Assembly (NCBI GenBank): GCA_021796015.1
Contig: JAJYOT010000034.1
Span: 1-19,926, forward strand
Direction of reading: 5' to 3'
DNA: 19,926 bases
Source: a bacterium
Lineage (GTDB): Bacteria; Elusimicrobiota; Elusimicrobia; UBA1565; UBA9628
A program made the position numbers and the translations under genes. Shown in pieces: positions 7,869 to 15,579 of the stretch. Every line of letters begins with the position of its first letter. The stretch's first letter is position 1. The notes under the pieces are model-generated. The model searched no databases. It was not told where the DNA came from and saw only the letters and a program-made list of their open reading frames with translations.

Positions 7869-9452
7869 TTATTGAGGATGAAGCATACGCCGCGCGGCGG
7901 TCTCATCTCCGGTCGCGATACTTAAGAATACGTTCTTAAAAGATTTTCTCTGTGCGTCTAAAGACTTAAGCGCTTGTCCATAAGCGGTCCAGGGAAAGAA
8001 TTCTCGGGCGATTTTGCGCGCCCAGTTTTTCCAGCGCGGTTCCGGCTGATAAAGAGACGCGAGATGATAGGGAACCGAGACGAAATCTTCAATATCGGTA
8101 AAAAGGTGAGGCCGTAACGCGGAGCTTTTTTGCATCAATTGATCGGCCTGGCCGGATTTTTGAGGCCAATGATTGACCAGGTCGGTCAAGGCTTTGAAAT
8201 CGCTTGCGTTGAGGGCGTTGAGGCGGTCAAAAAAACTTTGTCCGCGCGCGAGATATTCTCCGCGTTCTTGATTGGAAACAGGGCAAGCGGCGATGGCTTC
8301 TTTAAGTTGAGGTGAAAGACTTTTTTCTTCTCTAAGGATTTGGCTGATTTCTCCTTCTAAAAATGTCGCATTAATCCACCGGGAAGCTTCTTTCTGGAGA
8401 TTGCCAAGTTGGTGAATAAAGGAAAGAGTGATTTCTTTGGGGTCTTGTGCTTTTTTGGCGAAGGCTGCAAAGGCCGTAAAGGCTTTTTGGGCGCGGGCGA
8501 GGGTTTCTGATTGAATTTGAAAATCCCGTGGAAGAGAAATTCCTTTTTTTTGGGCTTTATCCAACAGAGAAGAAATCGTCGCGGGGTCTTTGGCTTCTTG
8601 ATTGGAGATTTTAATTCCCAATTTCTCGGCTAAGGTCAGGGCTTCTTGCGCGTTGAGACGCAGCTTGAGATTTGATAGATCGTATTTCATTTCATAAGCC
8701 GGATAGGATAGGGTTTTATAATCCAAATATCCCGTGACGATTAACGGGGGCGCTCCAGGAATATTTTCTCTCGCCATTTGGCTTTGAAGGGCGGCCACCT
8801 TGGGAGAATATCCGGATAAATTAGAAGCGCTGAGACGGTTGTAAAAATTTCTTGTTAAAGTCGTGGCGGGAGACTCAGAAGACCCGCCTTTTTGCATTCT
8901 GCGGATAATGGCCTTAGATCCGCTTCCCCGTCCTTCAAAAAGATTATTGAGGATTTCCACTCTCTCTTCATTAGTCATGGTTTTATCGGAAATCATTGAA
9001 CGCTCCGTTTTGGAGGCGCGTTTAAGTTGATAATAGGCGTTGTGGACGGCGTTGGGATTGGGTTCGAATTGGCTTAACTCCTGGTTCATCCGATTTTCAA
9101 AATCATGATTTCCATTGGCGGCGTCGGCCTGAAGACCCAAGCCGATAATCGCTCCCGCTTGGGGATTTTTTAAAAGCCAGGCTTCTATTTCCTTGGTTTT
9201 TTGAAGACTGCTTTTGGAGAGAGAAATTCTATTTCCAATAGAAGATTGAGCGATTCTTTCGGCTATGGCTTTGGCAATCTTGGGGTTTGATTCGATGAGG
9301 CGTTCTTCTTCACTCACTTGTTGATTTAATTGCGCGCTTGTTTGAGCCCGAGCGCAGGGAATAAATAGAAATAATTCTAAGGCGGCAAGGGCCGCGAAAG
9401 AGGCTTTAAAAGAAGCTGAGGTAGCGGTCTTCGTATTCCGGAAAAAGCCCAT
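7869..9452 (-). CDS. Exported protein of unknown function (527 residues)
   Basis: The N-terminus has an 18-residue polar/basic stretch, a hydrophobic core (FAALAALELFLFIP) and a probable cleavage site CARA-Q near residue 36, so the protein is exported. The mature part is soluble and mostly alpha-helical by composition, with many Lys/Glu/Ala/Leu stretches and no further membrane segment. I see no enzyme motif and recognise no family. The ATG at 9452 lies inside the end of the upstream gene (47-nt overlap), which points to coupled expression. No other Met precedes the hydrophobic core, so this start is the most likely. It may work with the upstream gene or the FtsH-like protease, but this rests only on position. 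Confidence 0.75.
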   Translation of the reverse strand: MGFFRNTKTATSASFKASFAALAALELFLFIPCARAQTSAQLNQQVSEEERLIESNPKIAKAIAERIAQSSIGNRISLSKSSLQKTKEIEAWLLKNPQAGAIIGLGLQADAANGNHDFENRMNQELSQFEPNPNAVHNAYYQLKRASKTERSMISDKTMTNEERVEILNNLFEGRGSGSKAIIRRMQKGGSSESPATTLTRNFYNRLSASNLSGYSPKVAALQSQMARENIPGAPPLIVTGYLDYKTLSYPAYEMKYDLSNLKLRLNAQEALTLAEKLGIKISNQEAKDPATISSLLDKAQKKGISLPRDFQIQSETLARAQKAFTAFAAFAKKAQDPKEITLSFIHQLGNLQKEASRWINATFLEGEISQILREEKSLSPQLKEAIAACPVSNQERGEYLARGQSFFDRLNALNASDFKALTDLVNHWPQKSGQADQLMQKSSALRPHLFTDIEDFVSVPYHLASLYQPEPRWKNWARKIAREFFPWTAYGQALKSLDAQRKSFKNVFLSIATGDETAARRMLHPQ

Positions 9453-10080
9453 AATCTTTTAATTTTTTCCCTATGAGCGGCAAGACGCTCTTGTCTCCAG
9501 AAACCGCTTTTTCAAACAAAGACTCGATTTCCCCGCGGCGGCGGTCTTCCTGGGTTTTTTCCGGGTTAAACATCCCGCGCCGTTCCATGTCTCTTAGATG
9601 AATGGGAAAAGAGCGCGCCGATTCGTCAAGAGTAAACTTCATCAAGGCCAAGGACCAGGCCGCGTCCGGGCAACTAATGACCGCTTGATTAGATAATTCT
9701 CGCGCTTTAATATCAGCTTGAATTCGCGAGACGACTTCCTTGGGGGAATCGGAAATCACCTGAACTGAAAAATCTTTATTTTGAAATTGGTATTCAAGGG
9801 CCCTTAAAAATTCCCCGTAGCTGGATTTAAGCCAATCGGCAAATTCACTCGATTCAGGGCCAAAACCCTCAAATCTCTCGGCTAAACCTTGGGGCGTGAT
9901 AATCTGTGGCTTTGAACTTACGACTTCGCCCTTTCTTAAACGTGTTTTATCCTTGAGATCATCAATGGGGGAGATGAGATGATATTCGATATGCGTTGCC
10001 CCAAAGGTGGATAAAATTTTCTTGGGCGACTCGATAATACGCGTGCGCTTTAAATAATTAAAGATGAGAGACTGTTCCAC
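9406..10080 (-). CDS. Conserved-looking soluble protein of unknown function
   Basis: This is a soluble protein of about 224 residues, rich in charged residues, with no signal peptide or membrane segment. Notable stretches are KKILSTFGATHIEYHLISP near the N-terminus, a central CPDAAWSLALMKFTLDE, and a C-terminal KKLKDYGLFPEYEDRYLSFF. I do not recognise the family. The frame can be extended to a TTG at 10095, but a perfect TATAAT lies at 10092-10087, inside that extension. A transcript from it would begin at or next to the GTG at 10080, so I take GTG (VEQSLIFNYLKR) as a leaderless start. No Shine-Dalgarno precedes either choice. The gene overlaps the start of the downstream 7869-9452 gene by 47 nt. 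Confidence 0.7.
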   Translation of the reverse strand: MEQSLIFNYLKRTRIIESPKKILSTFGATHIEYHLISPIDDLKDKTRLRKGEVVSSKPQIITPQGLAERFEGFGPESSEFADWLKSSYGEFLRALEYQFQNKDFSVQVISDSPKEVVSRIQADIKARELSNQAVISCPDAAWSLALMKFTLDESARSFPIHLRDMERRGMFNPEKTQEDRRRGEIESLFEKAVSGDKSVLPLIGKKLKDYGLFPEYEDRYLSFF

Positions 10081-10086
10081 GTCTTT

Positions 10087-10092
10087 ATTATA
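10087..10092 (-). promoter_or_regulatory. -10 box of the 9406-10080 gene, leaderless arrangement
   Basis: TATAAT is followed by AAAGAC and then GTG, so the expected transcription start coincides with the start codon. No -35 hexamer is recognisable because the upstream bases are the terminator stem of the preceding gene. Confidence 0.5.
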
Positions 10093-10093
10093 C

Positions 10094-10116
10094 AAAAAGG
10101 GGGTTGTCCCCTTTTT
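10094..10116 (-). terminator. Rho-independent terminator after the FtsH-like gene
   Basis: A perfect 9-bp inverted repeat AAAAAGGGG/CCCCTTTTT has a 5-nt loop. On the minus strand it begins 1 nt after the TAA at 10118, and the T run ends the hairpin. The symmetric A and T runs mean it could also act on plus-strand transcripts. Confidence 0.75.
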
Positions 10117-10117
10117 A

Positions 10118-13100
10118 TTATTTAGGACGCTGGGCTTTAGGGATTAAGCGGTCGAAGTCCTCTCCTCGGAGGGTTTCTTTTGTCCTCAACTCTTCCGCCG
10201 CGGCTTTAAAAATTTCCCAATTATTTTGAAGGGTGGCGCGAGCCGTCTGATAGGCGTCTTGCACCAGAGATTTGACCTCGGCTTCGATGGCTTTGGAGGT
10301 CGCTTCGCTCATCGGCTTCTGGTTTTGCCGGTCGCCTTCAAACCCATAGCTGACCAGTCCAATTTTGTCGGACATTCCGAATTTCATGACCATGTACCGG
10401 GCGATTTCGGTTGCTTTTTCAAGATCGTTGGCGGCTCCGGAAAAATTCTCTTTCTTTCCATGAATTCTCTCATTTAAAAGTTCTTCTCCCGCGCGTCCGC
10501 CCAAGGCGACGGCCATGCGGGCGACTAAATAAGAGCGACTTTGAATTCTTCTTTCGACATCGGGCACGGCCTGCATAAGCCCCAAGGCGTTGAGGCCATG
10601 CGGGACGATCGTCACTTTGCGAATGGGATCGGAATCCGGCAAGAGATGGGAAACAAGCGCGTGTCCGGCCTCATGATAGGCGACGACTTCTTTCTCGTCT
10701 TCCGGCATGACGAGTTTTCTTTCCATTCCCAGTTGGACGCGATCGATGGAGGAAATAAAATCGGCTTGGGAAAGGGCAACGCCCCCGCGCTTGATGGAAG
10801 CGGAAGTCGCTTTCATGACCAAGCTTTCCATGTCCGCGCCGGAGAACCCGGCCGTTTGCCGGGCGATTTCTTTAAGGTTCACGGTCGAATCGAGAGCGAT
10901 TCCTTGGGTGTGGACCTTGAGAATCCCTTCTCTTCCCAAAACGTCCGGAAGTCCGACGGGAATCTGAAGTTCGAGACGTCCGCCGCGGGTCAAGGCGGGA
11001 TCGAGAGACTCGGGTTTATTGGTCGCTCCGATGACGCTGACATTGTTTTCAGTTTTAAATCCGTCGATGGCGGTCAAGAGCTGGTTGACCAAGGCGTCTC
11101 CGCTGCCGTTTAAATCCGATCCACGGGCGCGGGCGATTGCGTCGATTTCGTCGATGAAAATGATGGCCGGCTTTTTTTCTCTTTTCGATTCGTAGGAGGC
11201 GGCGTCGAAAAGATCCCTGACCGCTTGCGGCCCCTCGCCGACGAATTTCTTAAGGAAATCGGTTCCATCCACTTTGAAGAAAAGAGCTCCCGATTCTTTC
11301 GCGATGGCCCGGGCCATCAAGGTTTTTCCCGTTCCCGGAGGTCCGAATAAAAGCGCTCCTCTAAGAGGGCGAAATTGGGGGTTAATCTCAAGATAGCGAG
11401 CCCGGTTTTTGATTTGATTAACCAGTTCCGCGACCTCGGCCTTGGCTTCATCTTGGCCCGCGACCTGATCAAACCCGGTCGTGATGGTCTCAGGGTCCTC
11501 GAATTGAACGGAAAGGGCGGATGAACTGTTGGAACTGTCGACGGCTTTGGCCTTTTTGTTGATATTTTCTTTGATACTCTCAACCGCTTTTTCAATATCA
11601 GTTTGGGAGATAAAATCAGATTGCGCTTCGTCAACGGCAATTTCAGTCGCTTTTTGGGCGACGGCCTCAAGATCGGCGCCCGAAAACCCCGTGGTTTTTT
11701 CCGCGATTTTATGGAAATCAATCTCAGGGGAAAGACGAGCTTCCTTCAAATGCAATCGCAAAATGCTTTCGCGGCCTTGGATATCCGGATTTTCAAGCGC
11801 AATATGGGTTCCAAAGCGTCCTGAGCGCTTAAGAGCCTTATCGAGTTTTCCAAATTCATTGGTAGCCCCGATGATGAGAATGTTGTAATCCGGCCCCGAC
11901 AACTTATTCATTTCAGTTAAGAGGGCGTCAATGGTCATTTGCTTTTCGTGATCCGCCCCGCTGTCGGCCGTTCCGCCGCGGCTACCGAAGCCGTCGATTT
12001 CATCGATGAAAATTAGGGAAGGCTTTCCCGACTTTTTACTTTGTTCTCGCGCTTTTTCAAAAAATTTGCGCACGGCATCCGGACCGACTCCGACAAATTT
12101 ATTCATGAAAGAAGCGCCGTCGGTCTTGAAAAAAGAATCCTTGTCAAGCTTAAGTTCTCCCGCGACGGCTTCGGCCAACAAAGTCTTTCCCGTTCCCGGA
12201 GGGCCTACCAGGAGAAAGGCATTGCGAGGTTTAAACCTTGCGTTTATATTTCTGTACTTAGAAGGAGACTCAAAGGCCGAAACAATTTTCCGCACCTCGG
12301 CTACGGCTTTGTCTTGTCCCGCGACATCGGCGAATGTGAGAGTGGACGCGGGAGCGTTTTCGTCCTTTTGCTTGGCGGCGCTGGTCTTCCAAACCTTGCT
12401 TCGGGCGTTTTTCCAGTTAGAAATCTTTTGGCGGACATTGCCGCCAAATTTTTTCCAGACCCAATAAGTGAAGGCGACGGCGGCGGCGGTGAGAACAAGA
12501 TGGGTCAGGCCGCTTGCGCCGAAAAGGGAAGTTAAAATGGAGTGGTGAGCCGGCGCGTTTTGCGGAGTTTGAAGCGGGGCCGCGATAGCGCGGGAAATGC
12601 CCGTTAAAGAAGCGACGGTTCCTGCCACAAAACCGACTTGACGCCAGGGCTTTAGAGAGGAAATCGTTTTTGCGGCGCGCGCTTTTGAAACTGGAGGCTC
12701 TTTGCGGCTTGCGAAGCCTTGGGAATGGTCAAAAAATCGCGTAAGGTTGCCGGCGAGGTTTTCCTTTTTGACAGAGACGGTTTTTTTCGCGTATTTGATG
12801 ATCCCTGAAATTTGATGTCTGATTTTCCGAATTGGGTTTTGTTTTGTCGTTAGCGTTTGAGGGATAGCAGAAGCCTCAAGTTTTAACGTAGGGTTTTGAA
12901 TGAATGATGCTTGGGGCGTCTCAAGCGTTTTTTCATTTGAAGTATTGACTTGATTAAGTTCTTCGTTTGATATAGGAGTTGCGGACTCTATATTAAGAGG
13001 AGATTGAGTAAGATTGAGAACTTGCGGGGAGTTCTCAGCATGAAAGGAAGTCTCCAAACTGCCCGCGAAAAGAGGGCCGGGCGCGCAGAGGGCCGCCGCG

Positions 13101-13126
13101 ATGACCAGGGCGATTAATTTTTTCAT
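10118..13126 (-). CDS. FtsH-like membrane zinc metalloprotease with two tandem AAA domains
   Basis: This 1002-residue protein has a signal peptide or first membrane segment (3-21) and a non-canonical exported/linker region, basic at about 95-165. A possible hydrophobic stretch (164-183) is followed by a clear membrane segment (about 207-224). AAA module 1 has Walker A 308-315 (GPPGTGKT), pore FVG 344-346, Walker B 371-378 (LIFIDEID), sensor N423 and Arg fingers R434/R437. AAA module 2 has Walker A 595-602, FVG 628-630, Walker B 655-662 and R714/R717. A C-terminal M41 peptidase has HEAGH 818-822 and third zinc ligand D901. All catalytic residues are intact. Canonical FtsH has one AAA module and about 600-650 residues, and degrades membrane and regulatory proteins. 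Both modules have the FtsH-type pore motif, so a duplication is more likely than a fusion to another AAA class. Confidence 0.93.
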   Translation of the reverse strand: MKKLIALVIAAALCAPGPLFAGSLETSFHAENSPQVLNLTQSPLNIESATPISNEELNQVNTSNEKTLETPQASFIQNPTLKLEASAIPQTLTTKQNPIRKIRHQISGIIKYAKKTVSVKKENLAGNLTRFFDHSQGFASRKEPPVSKARAAKTISSLKPWRQVGFVAGTVASLTGISRAIAAPLQTPQNAPAHHSILTSLFGASGLTHLVLTAAAVAFTYWVWKKFGGNVRQKISNWKNARSKVWKTSAAKQKDENAPASTLTFADVAGQDKAVAEVRKIVSAFESPSKYRNINARFKPRNAFLLVGPPGTGKTLLAEAVAGELKLDKDSFFKTDGASFMNKFVGVGPDAVRKFFEKAREQSKKSGKPSLIFIDEIDGFGSRGGTADSGADHEKQMTIDALLTEMNKLSGPDYNILIIGATNEFGKLDKALKRSGRFGTHIALENPDIQGRESILRLHLKEARLSPEIDFHKIAEKTTGFSGADLEAVAQKATEIAVDEAQSDFISQTDIEKAVESIKENINKKAKAVDSSNSSSALSVQFEDPETITTGFDQVAGQDEAKAEVAELVNQIKNRARYLEINPQFRPLRGALLFGPPGTGKTLMARAIAKESGALFFKVDGTDFLKKFVGEGPQAVRDLFDAASYESKREKKPAIIFIDEIDAIARARGSDLNGSGDALVNQLLTAIDGFKTENNVSVIGATNKPESLDPALTRGGRLELQIPVGLPDVLGREGILKVHTQGIALDSTVNLKEIARQTAGFSGADMESLVMKATSASIKRGGVALSQADFISSIDRVQLGMERKLVMPEDEKEVVAYHEAGHALVSHLLPDSDPIRKVTIVPHGLNALGLMQAVPDVERRIQSRSYLVARMAVALGGRAGEELLNERIHGKKENFSGAANDLEKATEIARYMVMKFGMSDKIGLVSYGFEGDRQNQKPMSEATSKAIEAEVKSLVQDAYQTARATLQNNWEIFKAAAEELRTKETLRGEDFDRLIPKAQRPK

Positions 13127-13133
13127 CTTTCTC

Positions 13134-13139
13134 AGTGTA
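13134..13139 (-). promoter_or_regulatory. Possible -10 box of the FtsH-like gene
   Basis: TACACT (13139-13134 on the minus strand) matches 4 of 6 consensus bases and is followed by GAGAAAG and then the ATG at 13126. Its start would again be at or next to the start codon. GAGAAAG is too close to the ATG to be a good Shine-Dalgarno. No convincing -35 is seen; an overlapping TATCTT (13143-13138) is an alternative. Confidence 0.3.
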
Positions 13140-13161
13140 AGATAATTTTCAAAAGTTAAAC

Positions 13162-13203
13162 AGGGCCAAAAGGCCTAGACTCTTTAGGGTCAAAAGACCT
13201 ATA
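13162..13203. repeat. Two tandem covarying palindromes, probable operator
   Basis: Two 18-nt units, 13162-13179 and 13186-13203, follow the consensus AGGGYCAAAAGRCCTAKA and are offset by exactly 24 bp. Each is a dyad, GGGCC-AAAA-GGCCT and GGGTC-AAAA-GACCT. Two of the three differences between units are paired (C to T with G to A), so the symmetry is kept. The first unit begins at the place where the -35 region of the minus-strand FtsH-like gene would lie. A regulator-binding site is the simplest reading; RNA hairpins are possible. Confidence 0.5.
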
Positions 13204-13204
13204 T

Positions 13205-13226
13205 CTTTCGGCTTATTCGTCGAAAG
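13205..13226. repeat. Inverted repeat CTTTCG-10-CGAAAG upstream of ychF
   Basis: A perfect 6-bp inverted repeat (13205-13210 and 13221-13226) lies about 40-60 bp upstream of the predicted ychF start, where activators usually bind. It could also be a stem-loop of no function. Confidence 0.35.
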
Positions 13227-13249
13227 AAAATAAAGCAGGGACTCTTGTT

Positions 13250-13258
13250 TGGTAAAAT
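13250..13258 (+). promoter_or_regulatory. Extended -10 promoter of ychF, leaderless arrangement
   Basis: TGG followed by TAAAAT (13253-13258) forms an extended -10 element without a recognisable -35. Seven bases (AAAGAAT) separate it from the ATG at 13266, so transcription should start at or one base before the start codon. Confidence 0.5.
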
Positions 13259-13265
13259 AAAGAAT

Positions 13266-14336
13266 ATGGAAATCGGAATTGTCGGCTTGCCCAATGTCGG
13301 AAAATCCACTCTCTTTAACGCCTTGACCTCGGCCAATGCCCAGGCTTCCAATTATCCCTTTACGACGATTGAACCCAATGTCGGCATTGTCCCTGTTCCC
13401 GATTCTCGTCTCGGGCGATTAACGGAAATCTTTAAACCAAAAAAAACGACTCCGGCCGCGGTGCGTTTCGTCGATATCGCGGGATTAGTCAAGGGCGCCT
13501 CTTCAGGTGAAGGACTGGGGAATAAATTTTTGTCTCATATCCGGGAAGTGGACGCGATCTTGATGGTGGTGCGCCTTTTTAAAGATTCAAATGTCACTCA
13601 TGTGATGGGGGGAGTTGATCCGGAGCGCGATATTTCGGTTATCGAGACCGAACTCATTTTGGCCGATTTGGCCAGCCTTGAGAAGCAGAAGGAAAAACTT
13701 TTCGGCAAGGCGAAATCCGGGGACAAGGAAAGCCGCGAGGCTCTTGAGTCTTTGGAAATGGTTAAGGCCGTTTTGGATTCCGGGCGTCCCGCGCGGAGTT
13801 GTGAAATGAGCCCCAAGGTCTTGGCCAGTTTTTCTCTGCTGACTTCAAAACCCGTTTTGTTTGTCGGAAACACCGATGAAGTTCCCGACCCCGTCTTGGT
13901 CGCTAAATTAGACGAGCTTGCGAAAAAACGCGGGGCCAGGGCCTTGACCTTGTGCTCCAAAATCGAATCTGAGATTTCGCAGCTCAATCCTGAAGAAAGA
14001 GAGACTTTTCTTAAGGAGATGGGAATTAAAACGACGGGGCTTGAACGAGTGATTCTCGCGGCCTATGAAATTTTGGGGTTGTGCAGCTATTTTACGGCCG
14101 GGGAAGACGAGGTGCGGGCCTGGACCATTCCGGTTGGCGCCAAGGCTCCGTTGGCTGCCGGAGTTATTCATTCTGATTTTGAGAAAGGTTTTATTCGCGC
14201 CGAGGTTTATTCCTTTAAAGATATCGCCGCGCATCTTAAAGAATCGGTTCTTCGCGAAAAAGGCCTCATTCGTTCCGAGGGGAAAGACTACATTGTCAAA
14301 GACGGAGACGTCTGTTTCTTTAAATTCTCAAACTGA
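13266..14336 (+). CDS. ychF: Redox-regulated ATPase YchF (OLA1 family)
   Basis: YchF is a universal Obg-like P-loop protein that binds ATP better than GTP and associates with ribosomes and stress responses. The 356-residue protein has G1 GLPNVGKS (7-14), the switch region [14 protein letters not shown] and G3 [10 protein letters not shown], and NTDE in place of the GTP-specific NKxD. A helical insertion domain (about 130-200) and a C-terminal TGS domain ([15 protein letters not shown] onward) follow. I use the ATG at 13266, which gives the family N-terminus [12 protein letters not shown]; an in-frame TTG at 13245 lies upstream of the -10 element and is unlikely. No Shine-Dalgarno is seen. The methyltransferase gene starts 1 nt after the stop. 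Confidence 0.97.
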   Translation: MEIGIVGLPNVGKSTLFNALTSANAQASNYPFTTIEPNVGIVPVPDSRLGRLTEIFKPKKTTPAAVRFVDIAGLVKGASSGEGLGNKFLSHIREVDAILMVVRLFKDSNVTHVMGGVDPERDISVIETELILADLASLEKQKEKLFGKAKSGDKESREALESLEMVKAVLDSGRPARSCEMSPKVLASFSLLTSKPVLFVGNTDEVPDPVLVAKLDELAKKRGARALTLCSKIESEISQLNPEERETFLKEMGIKTTGLERVILAAYEILGLCSYFTAGEDEVRAWTIPVGAKAPLAAGVIHSDFEKGFIRAEVYSFKDIAAHLKESVLREKGLIRSEGKDYIVKDGDVCFFKFSN

Positions 14337-14337
14337 T

Positions 14338-15483
14338 TTGAACTCGCCTCGTTGTTCAAGCTTTGGGATATGCGGCGGTTGTTCCTTGCAAAACGAGCCG
14401 TATCCCCGCCAGCTTGAAGGGAAACTGTCAAATCTAAAGACAGTGTTTGAGCCTCAGGGTGTTGTTCCTTCCGCCATTTTGCCTTCGCCTTCGGAGTGGT
14501 TTTACCGCAATAAAATGGAATTTAGTTTTGGCTCTGACGGCGTGGGCCTTTCCTTAGGTCTTAAGGCCAAAGGCCAGTGGTCGAAAGTTCTGAACTTAAA
14601 AGAGTGTTACCTTTTGTCTCCGGAATCTTCGGCCCTTTTAGAATCGGTTCGGAATTGGGCCTTGGCGGAAAAACTTTCCATTCATGACCCAAGGTCTCAT
14701 CAAGGGTTACTCAGGCATTTAGTGGTGCGCGAGTCAGGGGATAAAAAAGAACGGATGGTTCTTTTAGTAAGTTCTGCGGAAGATTTTCCCAAGGAATCTT
14801 TTATTCGCGCGGTTTTAGACTCTTATCCCGCCACCGGCGTTCTGTGGGGGAAAAACGATCAACTGTCGGATACGGCGTTAGTGGAAGAGCCGCGGCTTCT
14901 TTGGGGAAAGAATCATGTCGTCGAAACTTTAAAAAGCGGAAAACGGGAATTAAAATTCCAGGTTTCTCCGCAATCGTTTTTTCAATCCAATACCCGCGCT
15001 TCCGAAATTCTTCACGCGTTTATCCGCGAAAAAGCAAAGCTTGTTTCGCCCAAACTAATTCTTGATCTCTACTGCGGTTTAGGCGCAATCAGTTTGTCGG
15101 TGGCTGATTTGTGTGATAAAGTGATCGGGCTTGAATCAGTGGAAGCTGCTGTTTTGGACGCTCGCTTCAACGCCGATTTAAACGGAGTTAAAAATGCTTC
15201 TTTTTATAGCGGTTTGGCCGAGATCCTTTTGCCCGCTTTGCTGGCCATGAAGCCTGAGCTTTTGATTGTAGATCCTCCCCGATCCGGCATTCACCCGAAA
15301 GCCCTTTCCATGATTGAAAAAGCCGAGATCCCTGCGGTTCTGTATGTCTCTTGCAACCCTAAAACTCTTTTGCGAGACTTAAGCGTTCTCTTGACGCGCT
15401 ATAAACCCATTTCTTTTGAAGCCTTTGATTTCTTTCCGCAGACCGAGCATGTTGAGACGGCGATTTTTCTCGCGCGCCGATGA
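14338..15483 (+). CDS. TrmA/RlmD-family 23S rRNA or tRNA (uracil-5-)-methyltransferase
   Basis: This family methylates C5 of uridine in rRNA or tRNA using S-adenosylmethionine. The protein starts with a [4Fe-4S] ligand set, C6-x5-C12-x2-C15, with the fourth Cys at C90 (LKECYLL), as in RlmD (RumA). The motif VSPQSFFQSNTRASE, the SAM site DLYCGLG (243-249), DPPRSG, the catalytic SCNPKTLLRDL (C339) and the C-terminal FFPQTEHVE follow. The 381 residues lack the N-terminal TRAM domain of RumA. The TTG at 14338 is chosen because upstream sequence in this frame only shadows ychF and no closer start precedes the first Cys. It is probably coupled to ychF. The exact target uridine cannot be told from sequence. 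Confidence 0.88.
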   Translation: MNSPRCSSFGICGGCSLQNEPYPRQLEGKLSNLKTVFEPQGVVPSAILPSPSEWFYRNKMEFSFGSDGVGLSLGLKAKGQWSKVLNLKECYLLSPESSALLESVRNWALAEKLSIHDPRSHQGLLRHLVVRESGDKKERMVLLVSSAEDFPKESFIRAVLDSYPATGVLWGKNDQLSDTALVEEPRLLWGKNHVVETLKSGKRELKFQVSPQSFFQSNTRASEILHAFIREKAKLVSPKLILDLYCGLGAISLSVADLCDKVIGLESVEAAVLDARFNADLNGVKNASFYSGLAEILLPALLAMKPELLIVDPPRSGIHPKALSMIEKAEIPAVLYVSCNPKTLLRDLSVLLTRYKPISFEAFDFFPQTEHVETAIFLARR

Positions 15484-15492
15484 TTTCCTCTC

Positions 15493-15527
15493 CAATGCCT
15501 TGTCCTATACTCTTAAAGCCGGCATTG
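15493..15527. repeat. Inverted repeat CAATGCC/GGCATTG between methyltransferase and mntA
   Basis: A perfect 7-bp inverted repeat (15493-15499, 15521-15527) has a 21-nt loop. The loop contains a TATACT, and TTGTCC occurs at 15500 and again at 15525. No T run follows, so it is not a standard terminator. It lies just upstream of the mntA promoter and might be an operator for the toxin-antitoxin unit. Confidence 0.3.
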
Positions 15528-15544
15528 TCCCGACCTTAAGATTA

Positions 15545-15573
15545 TTGAGGAACGGGGCCAAAAATGCGATACT
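15545..15573 (+). promoter_or_regulatory. Promoter of mntA-hepT(-carAB), leaderless arrangement
   Basis: TTGAGG (15545-15550), a 17-bp spacer ending in TGC, and GATACT (15568-15573) form a -35 plus extended -10 promoter. Six bases later comes the ATG at 15580, so the predicted start is the A of the start codon. No Shine-Dalgarno is present. Confidence 0.5.
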
Positions 15574-15579
15574 AGATGT

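Noticed and set aside
10226..12535. Several plus-strand open frames antisense to the FtsH-like gene
   Set aside because: All lie opposite strongly conserved AAA and peptidase motifs and show no protein-like features of their own.
13188..13194. GGTCAAA within the second palindrome, as in CtsR heat-shock operators
   Set aside because: CtsR sites need two heptads three bases apart in direct orientation. Here the heptad is part of a dyad and the repeat distance is 24 bp.
14065..14337. N-terminal extension of the methyltransferase frame
   Set aside because: It overlaps the C-terminal TGS domain of ychF in another frame and contains no TRAM-like sequence. The TTG at 14338 precedes the iron-sulfur Cys motif.
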